Source: Citrifermentans bremense
GTDB taxonomy: Bacteria > Desulfobacterota > Desulfuromonadia > Geobacterales > Geobacteraceae
NCBI RefSeq assembly: GCF_014218275.1
Contig: NZ_AP023213.1
Coordinates: forward strand, 620,001-684,000
Direction of reading: 5' to 3'
DNA: 64,000 nt
Shown: piece after piece, positions 31,781 through 39,138 of the stretch
How positions within the stretch are numbered: the first letter of the stretch is position 1
Layout of the letters: each line of letters begins with the position of its first letter
Notes under the pieces: model-generated
What the model saw: the letters and a program-made list of their open reading frames with translations, nothing else
What the model was told of the DNA's origin: nothing
Database searches by the model: none
Position numbers and translations under genes: made by a program

Positions 31781-33717
31781 AGATCGGTCTTTATTTTTGC
31801 AACTGCGGGAGCAACATAGCGGAGCTGGTCGACCCGGAAAAGGTACGCCTGGGGCTGGCCCAAGACGGCCTCGCCTATTTCAAGACCTACCCCTTCCTCT
31901 GTTCCGAGGAGGGGAAGGCCTTCCTTGAACAGGACCTGAGGGACGAGCGGCCGGACCGGGTGGTGATCGCCGCCTGCACCCCGAGGGAGCACGAGGCGAC
32001 CTTCATGCGGGTGCTGGAGCAGGCCGGGATGAACCCCTACCTGATGCAGATGGTGAACCTCCGGGAGCAGGTGGCCTGGGTCACCAAGGAGCCGGAGCAA
32101 GCCGTGCGCAAGGCGGTACTGGCGATCCGGGGGGCGCTCCTCAGGGTCGCGCTGCAGCAGGAGCTGGAGAGGGAGGAGCTCGAGGTCGCGAGCTCGGTGC
32201 TGGTTCTGGGGGGCGGCCCTGCCGGGCTCAAGGCCTCCCTCACCCTGGCCCGGGCGGGGCGCAAGGTGGTCCTCGTCGAGAAGGGGCCAGCCATAGGCGG
32301 GCTGCCGGTCCTCTACGAGGAGCTCTTCCCCGACCTCGAGTGCGGCCCCTGCATGCTGGAGCCGCTCATGGGGGAGCTGCTCCACGGCGAGTACGCCGGC
32401 AACATCGAGCTTCTGACCCTCTCCGAGCTGGCCGAGGTGAAGGGGTTCTTCGGCAACTTCAGCGCCACCATCCGAAGACGGCCGCGCTACCTGGACGAGG
32501 CCACCTGCATCGGCTGCGGCGAGTGCGTCGAGGCCTGCCCCGTCGCGGGGAAGAACCCCTTCGACTGCGGCATGGGGGAGAAGAAGGCGATGGCCTTCGC
32601 CTTCCCCGGGGCGCTCCCCAACCTCCCCTACCTCGATCCGGCGCTCTGCACCCGGTTTACCGAGGGGGGTGAGTGCCGTCTCTGCAGCGAGTCCTGCCCC
32701 ATGGGAGCAGACGTGGTGCGCTACCAGGACGCCGAGACGCTGGTGGAGCGGCAGGTGGGGGCGATCGTCGTCGCGACCGGCGCCTCGCTCTACGACTGCA
32801 CCACTTTCCCGCAGCTTGGCTATGGAGTCCTGCCCCAGGTGAAGACGGCGCACGAACTGGAGCGGATGCTTGCCTCCAACGGTCCCTTTGCCGGGGACCC
32901 GTCCGGACTCCCGGAAAGGGTCCTTTTCATCCACTGCGTGGGAAGCCTGGACGAGGGGCACCGCCCCTACTGTTCCGGGATCTGCTGCCAGTACGCCTTC
33001 AAGCTGAACCGCCTGCTGCGCTCGCGGCTGCCGCAGGCGCGGATCCATCATCTCTACCGTGAGATCGCCGCCGCCGGCAAGGAGGCCTCGGCGCTCTACC
33101 TCTCCGCCCGTGAGGATCCCGGCACCGCTCTCTCCCGGTACGGGAGTCTCGCCGGGCTCTCGGTGCGGGAAGAAGGGGGGGAGGCCCGCGTCTTCGTGGC
33201 CGGCGGGGAGAGTCTGAGCGCCGATCTCGTGGTGCTCTGCCCGGCGGTGGTCCCTGGGGAGGACGCCGGGGCGCTGGGGGCGCTTTTGGAGGTTTCGCTG
33301 GACCGGTTCGGCTTCTACGAGGAGATGCACGGCAGGATCGACGCCTCCTCCAGCAAGATGCGCGGGATCTACCTGGCCGGGGCCTGCCAGGGACCCGCCG
33401 ACATCCAGCGCGCCGCGCTGCAGGGGGTTGCCGCCGCAGGCTCCGTCCTCTGCGAACTGGTCGAGGGGCGCAAGCTGCGGCTCGAACCGCTTTTCGCCAG
33501 CGTGGATCCGGAACTTTGCTCCGGGTGCCGGGTCTGCCTCAAGGTCTGCCCCTACCGGGCGGTCTCCTTTGACAGCGAAAAGGGGGTGGCCTGCGTCAGC
33601 TCCGTCCTTTGTCACGGCTGCGGCACCTGCGTCGCCGCCTGCCCGGCGGGCGCTTCCCGGGCGCAGCATTTCACCGGCGAAATGATCCTCGCGGAGATAG
33701 AGGGGGCCTTGAAATGA
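31777..33717 (+). CDS. hdrA: HdrA-like flavin/iron-sulfur protein
   Basis: A 646-residue protein. N-terminal Cys segment (GLYFCNCGSNIAELVD), the HdrA Cys region ACTPREHEATFMRVL, FAD-binding GGGPAGLKASLTLARAG, a ferredoxin insert CIGCGECVEACPV with further Cys at CRLCSESCP, and a C-terminal pair of [4Fe-4S] motifs (CSGCRVCLKVCP, CHGCGTCVAACP). In methanogens HdrA is the flavin subunit that bifurcates electrons with HdrBC and MvhADG. No HdrB or HdrC gene is adjacent, so the partner acceptor is unknown. Overlaps both neighbouring genes by four bases. Confidence 0.9.
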   Translation: MKIGLYFCNCGSNIAELVDPEKVRLGLAQDGLAYFKTYPFLCSEEGKAFLEQDLRDERPDRVVIAACTPREHEATFMRVLEQAGMNPYLMQMVNLREQVAWVTKEPEQAVRKAVLAIRGALLRVALQQELEREELEVASSVLVLGGGPAGLKASLTLARAGRKVVLVEKGPAIGGLPVLYEELFPDLECGPCMLEPLMGELLHGEYAGNIELLTLSELAEVKGFFGNFSATIRRRPRYLDEATCIGCGECVEACPVAGKNPFDCGMGEKKAMAFAFPGALPNLPYLDPALCTRFTEGGECRLCSESCPMGADVVRYQDAETLVERQVGAIVVATGASLYDCTTFPQLGYGVLPQVKTAHELERMLASNGPFAGDPSGLPERVLFIHCVGSLDEGHRPYCSGICCQYAFKLNRLLRSRLPQARIHHLYREIAAAGKEASALYLSAREDPGTALSRYGSLAGLSVREEGGEARVFVAGGESLSADLVVLCPAVVPGEDAGALGALLEVSLDRFGFYEEMHGRIDASSSKMRGIYLAGACQGPADIQRAALQGVAAAGSVLCELVEGRKLRLEPLFASVDPELCSGCRVCLKVCPYRAVSFDSEKGVACVSSVLCHGCGTCVAACPAGASRAQHFTGEMILAEIEGALK

Positions 33718-34184
33718 AGGGATCGATAAACGCCCGCAAGGGCGAAAAACGGCGGGCGGCGGAGCCGTTCGAGCCCCGCATCATCGGTTTTCTCTGCAAC
33801 TGGTGCTCCTATGCCGGGGCGGACCGGGCCGGGCTGGCGCAGACGCCTTACCCCCCCAACGTGAGCATCGTCAGGGTGATGTGCACCGGGAGGATCGAGC
33901 CTGTCTTCATCATGAAGGCCTTCCAGCAGGGGGCCGACGGCGTCATCGTGCTGGCCTGCCATCCGGGGGACTGCCACTACAAGGAAGGGAACCTCCGCGC
34001 GGCCCAGCGGCACGCGCTGCTCGCCAGGGTGATGCTTCAGATGGGGGTCGAGCGGGAGCGCTGCCGCTTCGACTACGTTTCGGCGGGGGAGGGGGAGAAG
34101 TACGCGCAGCTCGTCACCGACATGGTGGAGTCGGTGCGCATGCTGGGCCCATTGAAAAAAGTATCCGCGGGAGGCGAAATATGA
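33714..34184 (+). CDS. mvhD: MvhD-like [2Fe-2S] electron-transfer subunit
   Basis: A 156-residue protein with the MvhD pattern: IIGFLCNWCSYAGAD, VRVMCTGRIEP, ACHPGDCHYKEGN. MvhD links the hydrogenase MvhAG to HdrA through its Fe-S cluster. A basic N-terminal tail of ~20 residues is present. Start ATG overlaps the hdrA stop and its stop overlaps the tusA start. Confidence 0.92.
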   Translation: MKGSINARKGEKRRAAEPFEPRIIGFLCNWCSYAGADRAGLAQTPYPPNVSIVRVMCTGRIEPVFIMKAFQQGADGVIVLACHPGDCHYKEGNLRAAQRHALLARVMLQMGVERERCRFDYVSAGEGEKYAQLVTDMVESVRMLGPLKKVSAGGEI

Positions 34185-34402
34185 GCGTTCAGGTACTCGA
34201 TGCGCGCGGGCTCAAGTGCCCGCAACCGACTTTGAAGATAACAGTGCTGGCCACCAAGATGAAGCCCGGCGAGGTGCTCGAGGTGGTGGCGAACTGCCCC
34301 ACCTTCGAGAAGGACGTGCGGGACTGGTGCACCCGGGCCAGGAAGATCCTTTTGTGGCTCAAGGTGGAAGGGGACTCCAAGCGCTGCCAGATCCAGTTCT
34401 GA
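34181..34402 (+). CDS. tusA: TusA/SirA-type sulfur carrier protein
   Basis: A 73-residue protein with the TusA motif LDARGLKCPQPTLK (active Cys13 of CPxP) and a second conserved segment EVLEVVANCPTFEKDV. TusA proteins carry persulfide sulfur; TusA genes often accompany Hdr-like complexes in sulfur oxidisers. Here it closes a hydrogenase-Hdr operon, start overlapping the mvhD stop, which suggests a sulfur-linked or regulatory role in the complex. Ends 5 bp from the convergent kinase gene, with no obvious terminator between. Confidence 0.88.
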   Translation: MSVQVLDARGLKCPQPTLKITVLATKMKPGEVLEVVANCPTFEKDVRDWCTRARKILLWLKVEGDSKRCQIQF

Positions 34403-34407
34403 CCCCT

Positions 34408-36000
34408 TCAGCCCTTTCTCCATAGGGTCGCCAGCACCGTTTGCAGGAGGTCCAACCGGTACGGCTTCGAGATGAAGCCGGCGTGGGCGTCTTCGCCAAT
34501 GCAGGGGCGGATGTCCTGATCCCCGTACCCGCTGCAAAAGAGCACCGGGAGCGAGGGGGTATCCTTGCGCAAAGCGCGGTAGGTCTCGATGCCGTCAAGC
34601 TCCGGCATGGTCAGGTCCATCAGCACGAGGTCTATCTCGCGCTTGCGCTCCTGCCAGATCCTGAGCACCTCGCTGCCGTTTTTGGCGGCGATCACGCTGA
34701 ACCCCATGCTGGCGAGAAGTTCAGCCCCTACAGCACGAAGTTCCTCCTCGTCGTCGACCAAAAGGATAGTGCCTTGGAGCATTGCCGCTTCTGGCGGCGA
34801 GGAGGGGGGCGCGATGCCGTTGCTTTCGGGGTGTGTGTCTGGGGGAAGGGGGAAGTAGACGCTGAAAGTGGTCCCCGCCCCGGGGGTGCTGCGGAGCTGC
34901 AGCGCTCCGTTATGGGACTTGATGATGCCGCTTAGCGCCGAAAGCCCCAGTCCCCGCCCGGTGAACTTGGTGCTGAAAAACGGCTCGAAGATCCGCTTCT
35001 GGGTCTCCGGGTCCATGCCGCACCCGGTGTCGGCCACCTCCAGGCACAGATAGGCTCCGGGCGGGATCTGGTTGCCGAAGCAATCCACCTTCGGCTCCGC
35101 CTTGAGCAACGTCTTTTGCAGTACGGCCACCTTGACCTCGCCCCCCTGCTCTCCCAGCGATTCCGCCGCGTTCACCACGAGGTTCATCACGATCTGCTGG
35201 ATTTTCGCCTCGTCGCAGGTCAGCTTCGGCAGGCCGGTTACGAAATCGCATTCGACCGTCACCTTCTTGTTGAACGCGGGCTGCAGCATCTGCACCATGT
35301 CGCGTACCAGCGCCGGGAGGTGGATCTGCGTCTGCACCAGCGGCGCTTTCCCCGCATAGGTAAGCATCTGCCGGCAAAGGTCGGCGGCCCGACTGCCTGC
35401 CGACTCGATCTGGTCCAGGTGATTGATGATCTGGGCACTGGATTCGTTGTCCTTGGCAAGCGTGCAGTGCCCGAGGATTATCATCAGGATGTTGTTGAAA
35501 TCATGTGCGATTCCGCCGGTGAGCACGCCGAGGCTCTCGAGCTTTTGGGCCTGCCGCAGCTGCTGCTCCAACTCCAGCCGGTATTCCTGGGCTTTTTTCC
35601 GCTCGGTAACGTCGCGGGCCACGTGGACGCAGGCGACGAGGGTCCCCTCCTCGTTGTACAAAGGGGATAACGAGATGTCGAAAAAGCCGCCCAGGTTGCC
35701 GACCTCGACTTCCTCCGCCCGTGGCGCCCGGCCCTCTTTCAGGCTCTGGAGCGGACAATAGGGCGGGGGAGACGACAGGTTGTGGAAGACCTCGTAGCAC
35801 TTGCGTCCCGGAAGCTCCTCCGGCCGGATGCCGCAGTACTTGGCCATGGCGCGGTTGGCGCGCGAGATGGTGTGGTTGGTGTCGGTGATGAAGATCAGGT
35901 CCGGGATGGAGTCGAAGGTCTGCTCCCACTCGCGCTTGCCGCGGCTGACCGCCTCATAAAGGAGCTGGGGAATGGCGATGGTGTTTTCGTCGCTCACCAT
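34408..36000 (-). CDS. Cytosolic PAS hybrid histidine kinase with receiver
   Basis: A 530-residue soluble protein. ATG 36000 has GGGGGCT upstream; ATG 36012 is an alternative. One PAS domain (~25-135, IPDLIFITDTNHTISRANRA), HisKA with His166 (LTGGIAHDFNNILM), HATPase (GRGLGLSALSGIIKSHNG) and a C-terminal receiver (ILLVDDEEELRAVGAEL, Asp in VLMDLTMPELDG, Lys in ISKPYRL). The PAS carries Cys56, Cys68 and Cys82, so a redox or metal ligand is possible. The gene overlaps the small ORF 35994-36197 and sits under a cyclic-dinucleotide riboswitch. No dedicated regulator adjacent. Confidence 0.92.
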   Translation of the reverse strand: MVSDENTIAIPQLLYEAVSRGKREWEQTFDSIPDLIFITDTNHTISRANRAMAKYCGIRPEELPGRKCYEVFHNLSSPPPYCPLQSLKEGRAPRAEEVEVGNLGGFFDISLSPLYNEEGTLVACVHVARDVTERKKAQEYRLELEQQLRQAQKLESLGVLTGGIAHDFNNILMIILGHCTLAKDNESSAQIINHLDQIESAGSRAADLCRQMLTYAGKAPLVQTQIHLPALVRDMVQMLQPAFNKKVTVECDFVTGLPKLTCDEAKIQQIVMNLVVNAAESLGEQGGEVKVAVLQKTLLKAEPKVDCFGNQIPPGAYLCLEVADTGCGMDPETQKRIFEPFFSTKFTGRGLGLSALSGIIKSHNGALQLRSTPGAGTTFSVYFPLPPDTHPESNGIAPPSSPPEAAMLQGTILLVDDEEELRAVGAELLASMGFSVIAAKNGSEVLRIWQERKREIDLVLMDLTMPELDGIETYRALRKDTPSLPVLFCSGYGDQDIRPCIGEDAHAGFISKPYRLDLLQTVLATLWRKG

Positions 36001-36197
36001 GATAGCCCCCATATGGCTGCTGCGGGGCGTTTGGGGGAGAAAAAGATCTCCTGGGGCAAACGGTGCAGGTGAACCCCAGCGTCCTGCCCGGCGAGGTTTG
36101 CTTTGCCTGGGGCAACTGTCATTACTGCGGTCGTGCTGCGGCGCACGACTGTCAAAGGGTAGATAGATCCGATTGGCCCGAGTATGTGACAGTACAT
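35994..36197 (-). CDS. 67-residue ORF translationally coupled to the kinase
   Basis: ATG 36197 is preceded by a strong GAGGAGGT. The product starts MYCHILGPIGSIYPLTVV, is slightly basic and ends IWGLSW; no family is recognised. Its TGA overlaps the kinase start (ATGGTGA), a classic coupling arrangement. It lies between the riboswitch terminator and the kinase. It may be a real small protein or a leader ORF whose translation delivers ribosomes to the kinase start. Confidence 0.5.
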   Translation of the reverse strand: MYCHILGPIGSIYPLTVVRRSTTAVMTVAPGKANLAGQDAGVHLHRLPQEIFFSPKRPAAAIWGLSW

Positions 36198-36252
36198 GGA
36201 CGATACCTCCTCATCCGGACCCCAGTCAGATGAACGGCTGGGTCCAGAACGC

Positions 36253-36300
36253 AAAAAAAGCCGGGAGCGGAATATCAAAGGATATTTCGGCAACCCGGCT
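36253..36300 (-). terminator. Riboswitch-controlled terminator
   Basis: Minus strand: AGCCGGG (36300-36294) pairs with CCCGGCT (36265-36259), with an inner AATATC/GATATT helix, followed by TTTTTTT (36259-36253). The 5' arm is the conserved AGCCGGG of the aptamer, so the two folds exclude each other. Confidence 0.8.
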
Positions 36301-36366
36301 GTCTCTGGGAGACCCTGTAGGCTTTCCGCCCCATCCTCGCGGATGGTTGAGTATTATCGTCTATCC
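36280..36366 (-). promoter_or_regulatory. GEMM-I cyclic-dinucleotide riboswitch aptamer
   Basis: Minus strand, 5' to 3': GGATA, ACTCAACC, ATCC-gcga-GGAT tetraloop helix, GGGCGGAAAGCCTACAGGG, TCTC-cca-GAGA, then CAGCCGGGTTGCCG and TATCC closing the base helix. This reproduces the GEMM order: CAAACC-like joint, GNRA-capped P2, GCAAAGCC-like core, P3, AGCCGGGTTACCG-like end. The class binds c-di-GMP; a Geobacter subclass binds 3',3'-cGAMP. Ligand binding would free the downstream message by blocking the terminator, an ON switch by inference. It controls the small ORF and kinase at 34408-36197. Confidence 0.85.
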
Positions 36367-36469
36367 CTGTTAGGGAAGGTTATGTTGTTCAGATTATGCA
36401 CAGGCGGGAAAATTATGTCAATGGCTTTTGCTGAGAGATCAACCTGACCCGCTCAGACAGTAGGCTACA

Positions 36470-38365
36470 TCAGAAATAACGGTTCCAGAGCAGCGTCGCC
36501 TCCCGCACTGAGTGCCCCTCGACCTCCTGATAGCTAAGTTCCAAATTCACCGAGTCGTTTCGCGTCAGCCGGAAGTTCTGCGCCACGGTTCCCTTGACTG
36601 CCACGCGCTCGTCCCCCAAAAGGTAGTAGAACGCCTCCCCCTTGAGCTGCAGCTTCCACCAGTCGGTCACCTGCTCCAGTGCTCCCAGGCTCACCCCCGG
36701 TCCGGCTGCGACGTTCCCCGCAAACCTTCGCCCCGCGTTCAGGTCCACCTCCCCAAGGGCGTGCAGGATCCCGCCGAAGGGGGAGCGCGCGGCGAACCCC
36801 CCGCCGGTGTTGACCCGGAAGATGAGGGAGTCCCTGCCGTCCTTCATCGCCTCGGTGTCCCAGCCGGCGGCCGCCTTCCAGGAGAGAGGGGTGAAGAAGC
36901 GATCCCTGGGGGAGGTGGAGGCGATGTCCAAAAGGTGCAGGCTCTTCAGCCATAACCGGTCATGCTCCGGCGCGTAGCGCAGCGCCGTGTCCAGGAACTT
37001 TATCTGCGCTCCCCGGATGTACCCCTGGTCCGGGTCGAGCATGTCGTGGAACGCGGGCTGCAGCCGCAACTCGCCGAACCACTCGTCCCGCCGGACGCCG
37101 CCCCCCGCTCCCAGCTTGACGGTCCCGTGGCCGGCGTCGGGAGGGGGCGGGGGGGCGACCGTGTACAGATCGTCTTCCCCCTTGCCCATCCGGCTCCTTT
37201 GCGCCAGTATCTTCAGGTACAGCTTGTTGAAGTCGTCCTTTTCCAGCTCTTTGCGGGCGTACCGCAGCTGGACCATCTCCGCCGCCAGGTCCAGTACTTC
37301 CCTCTGCTGCTGCACCGACGCGCCGGCTCGTGCCGCCTTTGACGGTTCGCTTTTCCCCTGCGCCAGTTTCAGCGCCGCCTTTTGCCCTTCAGCGTCAAGT
37401 AGAGAGGCCATCTTCACGATACGCGCCCCCTGCGACGGGCGGTAGACCGCCTCGTCCACGATCCCGTTTTCCCTGGCGAGCTCAATGGTGTCGGTGGGGA
37501 GGACCCAGAGGCCGGTCCGGTCGCTCAAGTGCAGGGTAGGGCGTGCCGCCTCGATCAGGAATAGCAGGTTGAAGGAGCAGTTCTCGTCGAGGAAGAAGTA
37601 CTGCGACGAGATCCGCTCCAGCTCCAGAGTGTGCAAAAGCATCCGGTCCACTTCTTCCTGGGAGAGCCTCAACCGGTACTCCCACATGTCCCGGTGCTCC
37701 AGGTCGCCGTACTCCTTCACCTTCAAGTAGTATGGCATCAGGGAGTAGTACCCCTTGTACTTGCCGCAAAGCCCCTTGTAGGCGTACAGGAGCCCGTTCT
37801 TGTCGTTCGCGTCCGCCGCGTAGTTGACGGCGAAGGAGATGAGGTTGCTCTTGGTGGGGCCGTCGAACCTGAGCAGGGTGTGCCCGAACATCGAAGCCGG
37901 GCTGTTTATGTGCCCCACGGGAAAGACCAGCACCGCCGAGCGTGCGTCGACCGTTTGCAGCAGCTCCTTCTGCTCCGTGCAGGCCGTCTCGGGGAGATCC
38001 CCCGGTGGGATGCCGAGCCGATCCTTGAGCCACTGGAGCCTTGCGGGGAACCGGCAGATGGGGTGCTCGCCGTCACCGGTCCGGGGGAGGAAGAACCCGG
38101 CGATGGTGGCCTCCAGTTCCGCCTCGGGGTTTTCCCGCCCCTGCGGGGAGAGGAAGAAGTTGGGGTCCGAGATCCTGCTCCGGAAGCCGCCGCCAAAGGT
38201 TTTCTTGTAGTGCAGGAGGATGTGCCAGTTCCTTTCGGAGGCAAGCCCCATGCTGCGGGCGCGGGCGATGAGGAGGTCCGGCTGGGAGGGAGGCGCTGCT
38301 GCTGCGGGGGAAACGAGGAGCAAGAGCCAGAGCGTGGCGAAAACGGCGCTGCGGGTGATGGCCAT
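36470..38365 (-). CDS. Exported DUF4105 (Lnb N-terminal periplasmic-like) protein
   Basis: A 631-residue protein. ATG 38365 starts a signal peptide (1-23, ending AAAAP) and has AGGTT upstream; ATG 38404 would put charged residues in front. The DUF4105 core is recognisable by PICRFPARLQWLKDRLG, NSPASMFGHTLLRF, SFAVNYAADANDKNG and FFLDENCSFNLLFLIE. The last ~200 residues look like outer-membrane beta strands with a final aromatic (LLWNRYF). DUF4105 is suspected to be a cysteine-protease-like periplasmic domain; substrate unknown. Confidence 0.82.
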   Translation of the reverse strand: MAITRSAVFATLWLLLLVSPAAAAPPSQPDLLIARARSMGLASERNWHILLHYKKTFGGGFRSRISDPNFFLSPQGRENPEAELEATIAGFFLPRTGDGEHPICRFPARLQWLKDRLGIPPGDLPETACTEQKELLQTVDARSAVLVFPVGHINSPASMFGHTLLRFDGPTKSNLISFAVNYAADANDKNGLLYAYKGLCGKYKGYYSLMPYYLKVKEYGDLEHRDMWEYRLRLSQEEVDRMLLHTLELERISSQYFFLDENCSFNLLFLIEAARPTLHLSDRTGLWVLPTDTIELARENGIVDEAVYRPSQGARIVKMASLLDAEGQKAALKLAQGKSEPSKAARAGASVQQQREVLDLAAEMVQLRYARKELEKDDFNKLYLKILAQRSRMGKGEDDLYTVAPPPPPDAGHGTVKLGAGGGVRRDEWFGELRLQPAFHDMLDPDQGYIRGAQIKFLDTALRYAPEHDRLWLKSLHLLDIASTSPRDRFFTPLSWKAAAGWDTEAMKDGRDSLIFRVNTGGGFAARSPFGGILHALGEVDLNAGRRFAGNVAAGPGVSLGALEQVTDWWKLQLKGEAFYYLLGDERVAVKGTVAQNFRLTRNDSVNLELSYQEVEGHSVREATLLWNRYF

Positions 38366-38415
38366 GGAATGAACCTGCTTTCGGGACAGGAAGTCGGGCG
38401 GCATTCGCCCGCATT

Positions 38416-38447
38416 AAAAAAAAGGTGCACGGCGAACGCCGTGCACC
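38416..38447 (-). terminator. Terminator of the DUF3015 gene
   Basis: GGTGCACGGC-gaac-GCCGTGCACC followed in the minus direction by eight T's (38423-38416), 28 bp beyond the stop at 38475. Confidence 0.85.
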
Positions 38448-38474
38448 CTGCATTGACCAATGGGAAACAGAGTG

Positions 38475-38939
38475 CTACCTGGTGACCGCCACCGAGTTGT
38501 CGATGACCTCGGCGAGGACGATCTTGTCGGAGGTGAAGATCTTGTTGAAGTTCGCCTGCAGCGTCGCCTTGTAGGCGTCGCCCTGGCCAGGGGTGACCCC
38601 CAGCATCTCGACGAAGGTGTCCAGGGTCTCGCCCTTGCCCATGGCGATTTCCTTGGCCAGGTTGTCCATGTTGGCGCGGACGAACTCGTTCAGCTTCTCG
38701 TTTTGCGCAATTTTGCTCGGTTGCTGGCATTCCGAAGTGCCGGAAGAGATGCCGAAGGTCTGGGAGCCGAAGCTGCCGTTGGTGGTGGACTGCAGGACTT
38801 GCAGCACGATGGAGTTGTCAGCCTTGTTCTGGAACAGCAAGGTTCCGAGACCGCAACCGGTGTTGGTGTGAGCCTGGGCGGCGTAAGATGCGCCTGATAC
38901 AGCAAGACTCAGAAGAAATCCCAGCAGAAGTTTTTTCAT
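38475..38939 (-). CDS. DUF3015-family periplasmic protein
   Basis: A 154-residue protein with signal peptide (1-20, ending SYAAQA); SD AGGAGAGG. The DUF3015 pattern NTGCGLGTLLFQNK ... FGISSGTSEC is visible, with two Cys that could form a disulfide. Function unknown; the family is common in Proteobacteria envelopes. Monocistronic with its own terminator. Confidence 0.85.
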   Translation of the reverse strand: MKKLLLGFLLSLAVSGASYAAQAHTNTGCGLGTLLFQNKADNSIVLQVLQSTTNGSFGSQTFGISSGTSECQQPSKIAQNEKLNEFVRANMDNLAKEIAMGKGETLDTFVEMLGVTPGQGDAYKATLQANFNKIFTSDKIVLAEVIDNSVAVTR

Positions 38940-39093
38940 GTTCCTCTCCTTGTTAGAGAATTTTGACTTATTATAGGGGAGGGTTTGTCTCTGTCAATGA
39001 GAGGATGGAAAAAGTTTTTTCAATAATTGCGCGGGAGTTCCCCTTGGGGTGGGAATCTTCATTGGATGAGGAAGCTTGGCTTGGAGAGGAAGC

Positions 39094-39117
39094 GTCCCCC
39101 TCCTGCTGGAGGGGGAC
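39094..39117 (-). terminator. Hairpin downstream of the purine operon
   Basis: GTCCCCCTCC-tgct-GGAGGGGGAC, 22 bp beyond the permease stop. No clear U-tract in the minus direction, so a terminator by position mainly. Confidence 0.5.
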
Positions 39118-39138
39118 CAAAAGTGCGGATGGAACGGA

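Noticed and set aside
31426..33669. 747-codon minus-strand frame opposite hdrA
   Set aside because: Antisense to a gene with complete HdrA cluster motifs; no recognisable domain.
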